NCBI RefSeq assembly: GCF_000204055.1
Contig: NW_006768769.1
Span: forward strand, 2,349,942-2,413,941
DNA length: 64,000 nucleotides
Direction: 5' to 3'
Source of the DNA: Melampsora larici-populina 98AG31
Lineage: Eukaryota > Basidiomycota > Pucciniomycetes > Pucciniales > Melampsoraceae
A program made the translations under genes and the position numbers. A model generated the notes under the pieces. It was given only the letters and a program-made list of their open reading frames with translations, made no database searches and had not been told where the DNA came from. This document shows, in pieces, positions 36,394-49,126 of this stretch (within the stretch, counting starts at the first letter, position 1; every line of letters starts with the position of its first letter).

Positions 36394-39080
36394 AATTCCT
36401 ATTTAGCGCTGTGAAACCACACCTTTGTGCTGTGATATCTGTGGGCTGTGTGTCCATGATGATGTTGCAAGGTAACTGCATCTCCATACATACTGTAAAT
36501 GAAGGATTTAATTTTTGCTACTTACAGATCAATCAAAATACTTTTAGGTCTCACTGATCTCACACCTGAGCTCCCAAGATTGCAGTTGTGTCCAGGTGGT
36601 ACTTTGTTATCCAAAGATGTACATGTTCCCCTTTCTGCCTCAAAACCAATCTGTGTGTGATTGTAAACCAGTAGCTACTACACAGACACTGTTTATGTTT
36701 CTCTGGCAGTGGTAGGAGCCCATCAAGTCCTGAGTGAATGTTCTAAAAGACATGGTCTTTGCATCCCAGCCTTCCTTGACACCGTGCAACATGGTCCTGT
36801 TTATTTGATCAGCCTACACTACAAAAGATAGTCTTTTCCAGGCGGAAAAGGAAAGTATTGCTGGAGAAAAATCTTGAGGCATCAGGAAGAGAGCGGAAAT
36901 TCCAAAAAATATGCATCTTGTTCCTTGATATTGGAGCTCCATTATGAGTTTTTTTTGTATCTTACACACCAATATTGTTCAGTGCACTAATAATAAAGGT
37001 TGAAAATCATCAAAGAAGTACCTGTAATAATAGATGAAACTTTGCCCATGATTTCAAAGATATCATCTTGAATTCTACAAACATCAATGAATTTTGCACT
37101 TCCAAATCAAGCCTCTTGAATCTGAGTTCATTGTAAAGCCAAACTTATCTTCTACAATTGGTATTAACTGATTGCCTCTGTAGTGTGTCTACAAAAGATT
37201 CTATGTTGCCATCTACACAGAACTCTTCAAACAATTATACAGTGTTTACATCACAAAATAAAACCTAATTACTTCCTTGATGAAGTTTAAAGGGGATCAG
37301 TTCAGATTTCAAAGTACCAACAATTGAGTCCTTTAAAGTAGGATTGCAAAAGCTATTGGTGTTTATATATTGCACAATCTTGTCTTCACAATGATGGAGC
37401 AAATATCAGGTATTGTTACAGGTGGTTCTTGGATGCTTTTCAACATTCAATGTTAGTACATTGACCAATATTGGTGTTGATAATACAAGAGAATACTCAT
37501 AGTGCAGCTCCAACATCTAGAAACAAGATGTATATTTTCTTGGAAGTTACCCTGGGCCAGCAACGCAGATGTTGTGTTCTGCGCTTGCATTGCATTGCAG
37601 TTTTTCTGAATGCACCACACCATAGAGTTAATTTTTAGGTTGAGGCCTAACCTGCTGCGCAAGAATATCCCTCAAATCAACGGTTTTTTTGGGCTGCAAC
37701 AACCTTTGTTGTCTTACTTCCCAAAAAAACTTACAATCCAATGTTTTTTTCCTTACCTTTTGTTGTGGCAGTACTTACCGCAATGCAGTGTATGTTGCTT
37801 ATCTTTCTTGTGTGTTGCGGAGAAACACAGCAAAAAATATGTGTCCTGTGGTGTGGTGCAGTGCTGGCACAGGGTTGTCTTTACCTGGTGTCTCAGGTTT
37901 TTTTTATATCAATACTTTTCTACTCTGCTTGAAATTTCAAAAAGATCATGTTTCTGGTAGTGCTAAAATATTTTATAAGACACAGGCTAGCCAATTGTTT
38001 ACCCCAGTATGTCTGGCTCATGTATATCAGTTTGATTTTTTTCAAGGATCAAGATTCATAAGACTGAGTGGGACCTAAATTATGTATATTTATATTCGTA
38101 AAACCAGAATCACACCCCCTGAAATCCCTACTTACCTGTAATTACGGCAAGGCTTTAAGAATTTGGGTGAGTGAACACTAGAATCTCTCTGCTTCCCACT
38201 TACAACTCACATAAGTGCAGCTATGGGTAGCATTGATTGATGAAGATTTATTTTTTACATTCAGCTTATTCATTTATGTATCTACCTTCCCAATGGCATT
38301 GGTACTTCACAGCAGGAAGCCCGTGCAGGCTTTTGAAACATAGATGCTTTTTTAAAAGCAAGTTTTGCAAGCAGCAATTGCATCAACAAGCATTTGCAAA
38401 AAGCATCCATCAGCTTCAATTACCCTCACACCTGCCTGATTGTCTCATTTTTTTGAAGCACTCTTCAAAATCATCAAATCCTGAAAAGAAAATCAACATT
38501 GCATTGTGACTGATTAGTGCATTGAAGCAAAAAGGAGCCTGTGAATTTTTTTGATATGTCAATTGGGACCAAGTTGTTGCCACTTCTATCAAGAGCGTAG
38601 ATTTTCCCTCTAATTGTCAAATGGTTGCTAATTTTCACATTTGGACACCAAGACAGAACTGTGACTGGTCCCCATCTGTGGGTCATAATTAACCCCATTT
38701 CAAGCAAAAGAAAGCCACTTTTAAAAAGCATGATTGCCTGAATATGCACTAACACATTTCTGTTGTTTCCAATTCTGGTTAACAATCTAATTTTGTTGAA
38801 TGTGTTGGGACCAGCTTTGGGGGTTGTGGCTTGAGGAAAGAGGGTAGATGTAAATGACTATGTGATATAGTTATTGTAGCATGAAGAGGAAAGCATAGTA
38901 GGAATATGGTCTGGTACAAGAGTGGTTTGGCAGTCCTACATGTCACAGGTTGTGACAGCTCTATGATCCATGACTAGGATCATGTCCCCCTTTACACCCA
39001 GGCTCCCTGTTTGCGGCCCTGTGCTCATCCTTGGGGCTGGTATCAAAAAACCTGGTGGGAAAAAACCTCACCCCTACCTC
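36394..39080. other. Repeat-rich island, no gene called
   Basis: Short open frames at 37610-38078 overlap in several frames and carry no motif. The region looks like eroded transposon DNA adjoining the chromodomain remnant. Confidence 0.4.
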
Positions 39081-39443
39081 TCATGTACACCATGTCCTTT
39101 GGTGTTCTTCTTCAGCCTTTGGAAACCTTAATTTGAACTTGTCAATCATTTCTTGTGCATTTGAAACACTGGCTTCTGGTTCCCATGAGTCCTCCAATCT
39201 ACTGTACCCTTTCCAACTAATTGGAATGTGAAAGTTCATATGTAGAGGCAAACAAAATGTTTTGAAGAATTGTAAAGGCAACAGAACAGTGATTGTTGGA
39301 ATTGGATCCTTCTGGATCACAAAGCTCATGTTTCTGCTTGCTTGGGACTTGAGGTAAATTTCACCTTCCATGAGACCAGAAGCCAATTGATTTTTACAGT
39401 CCATCTTGAAATGGACTTGGGAACTGACTGAGGTTACTTTCAA
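39081..39443 (-). pseudogene. Retrotransposon remnant with chromodomain (Ty3/gypsy chromovirus type)
   Basis: The minus-strand open frame of 120 codons contains ISWKGYSRLEDSWEPEASV followed by NAQEMIDKF (about codons 75-104). This is the C-terminal half of a chromodomain as found at the end of chromoviral integrases (WKGY..xxxxWEPE). The usual N-terminal strand (EYxVExIL) is missing. No integrase, RNase H or reverse transcriptase frame is seen nearby, so this is a fragment. Domestication is possible but not supported. Confidence 0.65.
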
Positions 39444-40486
39444 AGGTCAGTTAAAGATTTCAGAGTGAGGAAGTTAAATGTGACAATGTTTTTAGATTGT
39501 GATATGATTCACTCATTGATCCAAGCTGGACCCTGATTCTTCACAACACACCAATTCTTCTATTCCCATTGGTGTTGACAAAATCTTATGATTGTCTAAA
39601 ATTGAGGGTTGGTCAGTTTTGTTTTCTTGAATTAACCACCCTTAGATAATAACTTATCTCCTTTTCGTGAATTTGTTTACCAATCCAACAATGTTTAAGG
39701 ATCCTAGCTCAAAGTGTCATGGGATCCATTTTTTTGTTTTTAGAATTAGAATAAGATTCTTTGAGACCCAATTTTGAGTGGTTTGATCATCTTGATGTGG
39801 TACCACCACTGGATTTTGATATGTCTGTGGCCAAGATTGCTCAAGTATCAAGCTAGATCCAAGATTTGGATTCCTGCCCCAGAATTCATCTTTCGAAAGG
39901 GATCTTCCAGCTTGTCCTTCACATGTTTGTATGAAGGCCAATATGCACACTTCAGCTTTCCGAGTACCACAGTTTGACGTTCAAACCTAGTGGTTTATAA
40001 TTCAGTCAATAAGTGATTACAGGCAGGATTGTTACTCGAAAATTGGAATTATAGATCATAAATGAAAGTAGACAGATTGGATATCATATAGTCAATCAAC
40101 TTCCTATGTTCTATCCTTGTACATAATCATGTTGAGATCTCATAAATCAAATCAAATCTTTTGGGCACGTATCATGGAAGCCTGAAGGTAGTTTTGCTCT
40201 GATTTGGTGCATTTTCAATGCTCGATGATCTTTTTCGCTCGGTTGTTATAGAAAAAACTCAAATGCCTAGGAACTAATGCAACGATTGACTTACATAGTT
40301 TGTTTTGTTGTATATGGATTTGTATCTGGTTGGTGAAGTTTGGGCTTGATTGGTTAAAGTGGAGATATCCGAAACCCGAAGAGAGTACTTATATTTTATG
40401 TAAACTCAATTCAAATTCGAGTTTTTCGATTTCTTCAAGTTCAACTTCAAACTTTAGATTTTACCCAATTCGATCAAACCTCAACC
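39444..40486. other. Intergenic, upstream of the RING/TRAF gene
   Basis: Minor open frames are not conserved. The last 200 bp precede the ATG at 40487 and likely carry the promoter. Confidence 0.4.
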
Positions 40487-42168
40487 ATGAACTCTGAACA
40501 ACTGCTTCACTCTACTTCATCATCAGCTTCAACTTCAAATCTTCAAATCAAAGATCATTCCATCAAACCATTCAATACGGAAGATGAATACGATTTTGAA
40601 GAGCTTGGTTATGATTATCTCAATGAAGTTAACGAAAACTTGTTATGTCCTATTTGCACGTTCGTTTCTTTTCTTTATTTATTTTTAAAACAAACATTTG
40701 ATTGATTTTTTGATTGGTTGGTTGGTTGTTTTTAGAAACCCATTTGTTGATCCTGTAATGTGTGAATCAACTGATCATGTCTTTTGTCGATTAGTGAGCC
40801 ATCGAAAGAAACTAAAGACCCCTACCAATATCACATCAAGCTGACTGTTTTTCTCTTATTGACGATCAAAAATAGTGTTTAATCAAATCGCTTGAACTTT
40901 CTCCTACTTGTCCAATCGATCGACTTCCATTATCGATTTCAATAATCCAACCAGCTCCTAAAATCATTATCAAATTAGTAGATGAATTGATGGTTACATG
41001 TCCCTTTAAAGAGAAATTTCAATGTTCATTTCTTTGTCAACGTTATTTAATTAAAAGTCATACAGATTCACGTGTTTGTGAATTGGCTTTTAATTCCAAA
41101 AATAATAAGAAATCTTTAGAAACAGATTTATCATTTCCTTTTGAATTTAATCATGAAGATGAAGGCTTTCAATTTGAATGGAATCAGGGGAAAATTCAAT
41201 TAAAAGTTCATAATCCTAATCTTGACTTTATAACAAGACCTGTAAGTCATCTGATTCACGTTCAATTCGATTTGCATATAAAACTCATCTATTCTTGTTT
41301 GTCTATCACTTAGGATCAACATCAGTTTTACAAAAGATCTTATCTATCTACAAGTTCATCTCCTTTATCTTCAAGTCCAAGTTCATCATCAACCGGTAGT
41401 CCTCGAACTCGTTCGACTACTTCAAACTCATCCGAATCTACTTCAACAGCCAGTTCTACCCCACCCAACGAATCCAATCTGATCTCATGTCCATACCAAA
41501 GATTCGGATGCACATATACCTGTCAAAGTTTAGAAGAAATTCAAACTGTTCATCTTTGTTCATCATCATTAACAGCTTGTGAATTTGAACCGATTGAAGA
41601 GATTTTAAAAAGTTTTAATCTATTAGAACATCAAAACCAAGGATTGAAAAGTCAAGTTTTGATTTCAAAATCAAAGGAAATCGAATTTAAACGGATCATT
41701 GAAAGTTGTAATCTTAGTTTAAAAAAACTTTGGGAAAAGATTATCAAACTTACTAATGAGGGATTACCAAGTCGAAATTCATCATCTGCAAATCATCATA
41801 TGAGATATGATCCAATTAATGGAAACCGAATTCAATCTAAGCTTCCTACTCAATTGAATTTGAATGTCCATTCTGATGGATTACCAATACAATATCATCA
41901 ACATTTTCATGCTTTATGGAATAGGATTAGGGATTTAGAATTCGAATTGATCAGAGTTAATGAATCTGGACTAGTCTTACATGAATTAGTTAAAAACCTT
42001 AGTCGACTTCAACTTCATACTTCTACGTCAAATTCGTCTTCTGGTTCTGATCATCATGATCATCATCCACTTGAAATTCAATCCAAACCAAAAAAGAAAA
42101 TGTTGAAAGAAAATGAAATTTGGAATGAAAAGATAAAGAACTCGGGTAGATCATTTGTAAAACTTTAA
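40487..42168 (+). CDS. RING finger plus TRAF-type zinc-finger protein, probable E3 ubiquitin ligase
   Basis: Four exons give 483 aa: 40487-40659, 40736-40793, 40876-41241, 41314-42168. The N-terminal 50 residues are Ser-rich. The RING domain is split by two introns: LLCPIC, PVMCESTDHVFCRLCL, PTCPIDRLPL, which supplies the C-x2-C, C-x-H-x2-C-x2-C and C-P spacing. TRAF-type zinc fingers follow: VTCPFKEKFQCSFLC with a later SHTDSRVCE, and SCPYQRFGCTYTC with VHLCSSSLTACEF. The C-terminal 150 residues are helical and include a basic KPKKK cluster. A RING with TRAF zinc fingers but no MATH domain is the usual fungal arrangement. Substrates are unknown. Confidence 0.88.
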
Positions 42169-43529
42169 AAATTGAAAAAAATGAAAAAATCTCATCCCGG
42201 AATATCTTTTTGGTGACTTTATGAAGCAAGAGTGTGTTTCTTTTTTTCTCTTTTTTTTAAAAAAATTGTTCATTATTGTTGTTGTTGAATCCCATTGTTT
42301 TACTTTGCTCATTTAAAACCCATACAAGTCATTGAATTCTTTATCTATTGCTTTTTTAACTATGATTGATTGACTGTTTTTTTTTGCTAGAATTTGTTTT
42401 ATTAAATCAAAATCATGTTGACAAAAAAAATCTAAAACTTGTAAATTGAATTCCATTTGTTTAATATCATGTATTATCATTTTCAAACAAACAAACAAAC
42501 AAACAAACAAACAAACAAACAAACAAACAAACAAACAAACAAACAAAAAATATAAAAAATATAAAAAAAATCAATTGGATTTCTTTTTTTCTTGATTATT
42601 TTAAGGTGTCTTTCTCCTTATTTGATTTGGTTATTATATCAGGAAAAGATTTTGGTTTGGTAGATTTAAGAGATTTTGTTGATGGGTGAAAAATTGGTGT
42701 GTTTATTTGTAAGTTGCAATGGATTTCACAAAGTTTTTAATGTACAGACTAGGATAATTGATTGAGGACTATATACACAGTACTGGTGAAGTATATACAT
42801 GAGATCAAAAATATGACAAAAAAAGTTGAATTCAATTTACAAAGAAGATATCTTACAATAGTTTGATAGATGTTTTATTTTTCTTGTGGTATGGTGGGTT
42901 TAAGAATGATTTTAGATATCCTTTGAATAATTTAACATGATTTGATGATCTTCTTTTTTGGTTCTTGACTGATCATCCCTGTCATCTCACTTCAAGTTCT
43001 AGGACCATGGGTATACTATTATCTCACATAACCTCTTCATATCTTAATACAAGAGAATTTTGTTTTTTAATGAATCCCTACTGTTGAGATCTTTTAGATG
43101 AGGTTTGATCAACGGATGTTCAGTATGTTTATAGTTGAGATACCAGAGTGAGTATTCTGTTACACTTGGTTTAAATATTCTTAACTTACAATTGGGTGGC
43201 ACGGATTGCTTTTAGTTTCGAAGAGAAGATTGATGAGATTGAGAGTTCAATCAGTTGGATGAAGAGATATGAAGTACACTGAAAAGTTCAGGTTAATTTT
43301 TTCTGAATACTACCCAATGGATTGCACGCATCTTGGGAGGATGCTTTGGAATTTCAAGTGTCAAGTGAATGTTGTATTAACAAGATGAAGTGTCCATGGG
43401 GTAAGTAGTATTACAGGACAATGCGCCTTGCCAATGGGACATACAAAGAATGAAATGATAAAACGGATGACAAGATGCAGGGTAGTAATAAGAAGCCAAT
43501 GAATGAAGAACAAACTGATAAAAAAGCAC
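42169..43529. other. Intergenic between convergent genes
   Basis: Contains the CAAA microsatellite (separate entry) and A/T tracts. No gene is seen. Confidence 0.45.
42484..42546 (+). repeat. (CAAA)n microsatellite, about 16 units
   Basis: Uninterrupted tetranucleotide run downstream of the RING/TRAF gene. The minus-strand open frame through it (Phe-Val-Cys-Leu repeats) is an artefact of the repeat. Confidence 0.95.
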
Positions 43530-44523
43530 TTAGAGAAAATCACCAAGAAGACCATGACCACTGAAAAGATGTGAAAGATCTAAGCTCAAGAGAACTTGAA
43601 GGTTGATACCAACGATTGCAAAGAGGTGAAGATTAATACCGATGCTGACCAACAAGCTAGAAACGTTGATGTTCAAAGAGATTAGGATTCCAACAACAAC
43701 ACGGAGACAAGAATGAAGGATGTTAAAATCGGCTGATACATAGAGAAAACAAATAAAGAATATCAGTATTAAAGTAAGAGACACAAGAATCAAGATAGGA
43801 ATCAGCCACTGACGTTGACATTGTGGAAGATAGCTACTGTAGCTCTGGGTGATGATGGTGATCATAGATTGGAATTGCTGAAAGACTGGTGTGATGGCTG
43901 ATGTAAACTGTTCAAAAAATTCATTCAAGATAAATATTGGAGGGTTTGAAACTTATAATATAAAAGAAAGACTTCAAACTAACTTGAGCAGCATGAGATG
44001 ATTCGCACACATCACATCCACCAATGTTGATAAATTGAATGACCATGGCTTGGAATTGAATCACCATCGTATGAATCTCGTATGAGATTTGTTGGAATTG
44101 ATCTCCACTCGAGCTCCATTGTGAGAATGTGTTTGCACAAATCGTTCCAAAGTTTTGAAATCCTTGAGTAAGCTGTGGAAAACTAGTGAATGCTTGGTTT
44201 CCAAAGACAACACCGCTTGACCAAGTTGCTTGAGTAACCGAGACAACTCCTTGAGATGAACCACAACCAGAGAAACACTTTTCGTTTACTGCAATTCTCT
44301 TGTTACTATTTGAAAACCGGTTAAATCATCAGCCAGATGTATTGAACAAATCATCAGAGACAAAAATTTACTAACGTGTTTTGCTCAACAGGTGAAGCGG
44401 CCGCAAATGCTAAGCAGAAGCAAGATGACAAGAAAGATGATCAGAACCAAGTCAAAATTTTCAAGCAAGGAACCCAGACTTACCGACGAGAGCAGCAACA
44501 AAGAAGGTAGACGTGAATTGCAT
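43530..44523 (-). CDS. Small Cys-containing secreted protein with Kex2-like site, candidate effector
   Basis: Five exons on the minus strand give 230 aa: 44523-44484, 44409-44376, 44305-43984, 43907-43814, 43732-43530. The start MQFTSTFFVAALVAFAAASP is a clear signal peptide, split by the first intron. It is followed by NTNKR, a dibasic Kex2-like processing site, and then the mature part KCFSGCGSS ... TICANTF ... GGCDVCESS ... SCLRVVV. Gln/Phe-rich amphipathic helices (QFQAMVIQFI) occupy the middle. The last 60 residues are an alternating Leu/Ile/Val/Asn pattern (VVVGILISLNINVSSLLVSI), hydrophobic but not a clean anchor. The last intron has a length divisible by three and could be retained, which would add a membrane helix. 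The layout matches rust secreted-protein families, but no specific function can be read. Confidence 0.78.
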
Positions 44524-45793
44524 GATGTCGAGTTGATTTGTAATATTACAAAAGTGAGTGAAGAGGAGGTTTTTGGATTTTGATTAGGAGTCAAGGTATG
44601 AAACAGATATGAACAAGATGATAGGATGATGAGTGGAATGAAGCACAAATAATCTAGTAAGCGGTTGACCCTTTTATACTCGATCAGCTAGCCTTTTTCA
44701 CTCTAGCTTCAGCGTGAACTCCAAAAAGTCAAGCGCGTTGACCTCACATTGGAAATGTGTTCCGATTGGTCAAGTCTCATGGTTACTTTCCAACCAAACT
44801 TTCTTCTTAATCTCCCGGTTCACATCCTTCTCCGTCCTACAGTCTGGTCTTTGCCTCTTGAATATCAATTTGGTCAAGTTCTATTTAAGATGGACAAACG
44901 ATTTGATTTGGAGTTTTGAAACTTGACTCATTTTGAAATCTTTATACCGCGACTGCACATCCTCTTCTGATTCGCATCAATGGCCATTCTCGGAGTCGCA
45001 GCCACCACTAATCTCTTCTATATATTAACCAATACATCAAATCAAATCAAATCAAATCTTTTCTTTCTTTCTTTCTTCCTTCCTTTCTTACTTTACTTGT
45101 CTGTTCAAGCAGTTTTTGCAAACTGAACTGTTAAGTACAATACAATGTTTTTGTTTTTAAATCAGAGCATTCCATGCAGAATGTACGCAACCATTTTTTT
45201 ACTTTTTCGTAGGAAAGGAACAGACAGAGATCTCTTTGAATAGTAAAGGATATTGATGAAGTCTATCGAACAAAATATATTTCTGAATTACAAATCTTTA
45301 CAAAAAAACAATCTTTTTCAAGTAAATCTTCATATATTCAATTATATATAATCCTGAAGAAGTCAGATTGAAAAAAAGTTTGAATCTAGTTCATATTATG
45401 TAGAACCATTTCAAAATCATACAAAGAATGCAATCAAGCAGATTTGTACAACACGCAACTCTCTGAATTCCACAATTTATATCAAAAAAAACTTGTTTGT
45501 GATCAAGAAAATTAATCCTCTGCTTAGCATCTTTGAGTTTGACCACACAACGTTTGCCAAGTATTTTAAGATTAAGATGGATTTAGAATTCTAGATTAAG
45601 CAATTAATGAGTTCAGAGCTGATCGAAATGAAGAACACTAATTTTCAATCAAAAACTTTGAATGAATCTAGTATACTTAAACGATTGGTTTTTTATATGA
45701 ATTATTAGATTCTTTTTTTCATATGTTTATTTACATACATACTTTTTTTTGGTTCGGATCACAACAAGTGAAAGGAAACCTCTCGGTATGGTA
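44524..45793. other. Intergenic
   Basis: Includes the probable promoter of the secreted protein (44524-44700) and the 3' side of FMC1. AT-rich with TCTTTC runs near 45060; nothing coding is recognised. Confidence 0.45.
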
Positions 45794-46261
45794 TCATTTC
45801 TCGGTCAATGGGGTATCTAAATCCAATTTCTTTGGCATTGGTAATCCTACTCGATTCGCAGTCCTAAGAATGCAGAACAATCGTACAGTTGATCAAAGGG
45901 AGACCTTCGGTTCAAGTAATTCGAGAAAATACTTACGCTTTTAATCTTTCTGGTTCATTTAAATCTCCAACTGGATTATATCGTTTTAAAAGATCCTTTT
46001 AAACCGCAACCCAAAAAAATATCTTCCGAAAATATTATATAATGAATATAAAAAAACAAGTAGTTTACTTACATTATAAGATTTGGATGCATGAAGGTAT
46101 TGGATTATAGGTTGAATGTTTTGGGATGGAAGTCTTGATAGTTGTCGTAAGTAATGGTTGATTGAAGTTGGAACTTTTTTGGATTGGTTGGTGTTTGTTG
46201 ATGTTGATATGTATGTTCGGTATAATGATCTATAAACTGATTTGATTTGTGAGCTTGACAT
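45794..46261 (-). CDS. FMC1: FMC1-type mitochondrial ATP synthase assembly factor
   Basis: Three exons on the minus strand give 105 aa: 46261-46073, 45995-45937, 45863-45794. The product is a small three-helix protein: IKSVYRSLYRTYI (LYR-like first helix), a middle helix ending LHASKSYN, then DLLKRYNPVGDLNEPERLKA and TANRVGLPMPKKLDLDTP. The RYNP...E..R...TA.RVGL pattern is characteristic of the FMC1 family, which helps assemble or stabilise the F1 part of ATP synthase in the mitochondrial matrix. Length fits the family. It shares a 265-bp upstream region with the divergent sirtuin gene. Confidence 0.85.
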
Positions 46262-46526
46262 TGTTTGTTGATCGAGAGGTTTGAAAGTTAAGAGAAATTG
46301 GTGCTGATGTGAATGTCAAAGGCGCTGGCTGCTTTAACATGCAAGTCGAGTTCAGCTTCTGATCCGATCCGATCCGATCCGATCTGACACACACCACTCA
46401 AAATTATCCTTATGACTCGGGTCGAGTATAAATATTTACAAACTTTCAAAGAGTTGATGCAAGAAACAATAATCAGATCGATCCATAATTTATAACATTT
46501 CAACAAATTGCATATTTATCAAGGTG
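46262..46526. promoter_or_regulatory. Shared 265-bp divergent promoter of FMC1 and the sirtuin gene
   Basis: The two ATGs are 265 bp apart and face away from each other. A run of GATCC units (46361-46384) and a TATAAATATTT stretch (about 46428-46437) lie in the middle. The GATCC run could be a repeated binding site, but no factor can be named. Confidence 0.6.
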
Positions 46527-48366
46527 ATGGGTCGAATTTCAATGCCACAGTTACCTCCCTTGAATCCTTCATTCAGGGAGACGTCAAAAACAATTAATGA
46601 ACTATCAAAAGCTATTCAAACTCTTACTTCTTTCTTTCTTAATTCTTCTAATTGTATTGTCATCACCGGTGCTGGTCTCAGTGTCGATTCGGGTATAAGA
46701 GCTTATAGGTTTGATATTCTTTTCAAAAGTTTGTGCACAGATTCGGTCTAGTTGGGTCGGTTTCTGATGAACATCTTTCTTTGATAATTCGTTTTTCGGG
46801 TTTTTTTGGTTGGCTTACTTGTGAATATTGTGCAATGTGTGACATGATTCACAGAGGAAAAGATGGGGTTCGTGACATATTTTGGTTAGATTGACAGTGT
46901 CTCTTTGGAAGCTCGGTGGATTATGAAGAAATGTATAGGATGAAACGTTGATTGTCTTGTTCTTTTTGAAATCAAAGTCTTATTCGATCAATAAGACATA
47001 TCGTCCAATCTTTTTTCAGTTTAGTATTTCATTTTTTGAATTTCTTAGATTCCTTTCGGGTCTACCATACTTGATCAACTGACTGATTTTGATTTATCAA
47101 CCGAATTCTTTTTTGTTTTTTCTATAATCAGTGAATTTCAACAAGTTGAGCATTTCTTATAGAATTGACTTAAATAAATTCATTACGTTTTGTGGGCCAA
47201 AAACATCACATACTAAGATTATGATCAACAACGATGACCCAAAAAGTCTGAAAGTTTTCGAAAACGATATTGGGCAAGATCGTATTTAGGATATCCGAGT
47301 GTACGTGATGCAGAACCTAATATTGGACATTATGCTTTATCAGCTTTAATGAAGATGGGATACGTTAAAAAAATCATTACTCAGGTTGGTCAGATTCCTC
47401 CCTTTCTTACTCAAAGAAATTTTATGTCTGTTTTTGTTGGCGGCTTTTGAACTGATGTTGATTTTGATTTTGGATGAGATTTTTGGGTGTAGAATGTTGA
47501 TAGGCTTCATCATCGTGCTTCTCTAGATGATGAAAGCGTTTTGAATCATCCTTCTATTCTTGAACTTCATGGAACTCTACGATTTGTGAATTGCTTAGAC
47601 TGTGGTCATCTTATAGGTACCTTTTATCACTTTGGAAAATCCTAAGAATGATGGTTCTACACTCAACTTTTGAATTCGATCTGTTTTTTATTCAGATCGG
47701 AATCAGATTCAAGATCAATTATCGAAATTGAATCCTGATTGGGCTGATCATCTTGATCAACTTGCAATTGTTGGTCAAGAGATTAAAACTAATCCAGATG
47801 GTGATATAGATTTGAATGATAGATCATATGATTCTTTCGTTTTACCTAGTTGTTCAAAATGTTTAACTGGAATCTTAAAACCTAGTGTAAAGTTTTAATT
47901 CGGCATTTTTCACTTTCTTTCCTCGTCTGTCCATTTCAAAGCTAACTTTGTATTGGATTGTGATGTTTTTTACAATCATTGGATTTTTGAACAGGTGACT
48001 TTTTTTGGTGAATCACTTCATAGTAACATTAAACCTAAAACAGAAGAAATTATTTCGAATTCATCAAATTTGATTGTCCTTGGTTCATCACTCACAACTT
48101 ATTCAGCTTTCAAACTTGTAAAACAGTTTAAAGATCTCAAACCACATTCTCAGGTTGGATTAGTAAACATTGGTAGATGCAGAGCAGATGAGATTGTAGA
48201 TTGGAAGATTGGAACTGATACTGATGAACAAATTGGATTAGGTTGTAGTGAGGTTTTAAGAGCAGTTGGATTAGAACTTTTTCAGAGAGATTATCGTGGT
48301 ATAGGAAAAGAAAAAGAAGTGGTTAGGAACTTGTTGGAAAGTGGGGTTAAGAAACCTGTTCTTTAG
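46527..48366 (+). CDS. Sirtuin (SIRT4-type, class II) NAD-dependent deacylase
   Basis: Eight exons give 357 aa: 46527-46708, 46855-46867, 46978-47018, 47132-47144, 47247-47384, 47493-47616, 47696-47886, 47995-48366. Two exons are only 13 nt, but each is needed to rebuild the family sequence. Motifs in order: ITGAGLSVDSGIRAYRGKDG (NAD binding), NKTYRPIFFHEF, FRKRYWARSYLGYPSVRDAE, TQNVDRLHHRA, LELHG with the catalytic His, zinc Cys pairs NCLDCG and CSKCLTG, KPSVVTFFGES, GSSLTTYSAFKL and VNIGRCRADE. The YWARS and RPIF(F/Y)HEF signature is typical of SIRT4-like proteins, which are mitochondrial. No strong cleavable presequence is seen, although the start has several hydroxylated and basic residues. 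Shares its promoter with FMC1. Confidence 0.92.
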
Positions 48367-49126
48367 ATCTTTTGGGGGTTTTAGTTGGGTCTGAATCGTG
48401 TAGTTTAGTTATTGTTTTTTTGGGTATAATTCAAATAAAACTTTATAGAGATGTAGACACTGATTTTAATTGACAAAAAGATGTTGAACCGCTTTGATCA
48501 CTTCTTTGATCTTGGAGGTTAATTGGTGTCCATTTGATATCTGTGGCTCAATATGTTGTATCATTGATGTATCTCGGGTCTTGTGAAAGCAGTTGATGGG
48601 AGGATTTTATGTAACATGCAGTTGATTTTTTTTGAAGACAGTTGAGTTGAATAGAGGCGTATGTTCCCCCGAAGACTTGATGGGCAAAGGACTTAATGGC
48701 ACAACCAAAAATCTTGGAAACTCCTTTACTGGAATTTTGGTGATTAAAACTTTGGAAAAGTAGCCTCAAAGATTGTGAGGTTTTAAAGTCTCAAGATCAC
48801 TGGAGCATGAGATAAAGTAAAGCTTGTCTCTATTCTATAGTGTTTATAAGGTGGTATCCCATTCAAGTTTATGAAAAGTGACAGTTGTCTTATTTGATTT
48901 GTATTGATGAGTTGTACTCGGTGATGGTTCATGAAGATGAATTTGATAGATACAAAGAAAGGAAATTCGAATGAATGATATGATTTGTAGTAGTTACATG
49001 CGTGTAAATGAGTGTATCTGGATTACATAATACGAAAAGCTGCCTTGAACATAAAGAAAGCAAAAGTAGAAAGAAATGAGAGGTAAGTGAGGTCCCAGAT
49101 GAAATACAAGTCAAGATTTTACGATT
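48367..49126. other. Intergenic between convergent sirtuin and 7TM-B genes
   Basis: Two 3' UTRs; no gene seen. Confidence 0.45.

Noticed and set aside
37610..38078. Overlapping 116- and 129-codon open frames
   Set aside because: T-rich, different frames, no motif, inside repeat DNA.
42313..42546. Minus-strand frame with Phe-Val-Cys-Leu repeats
   Set aside because: Produced by the CAAA microsatellite.
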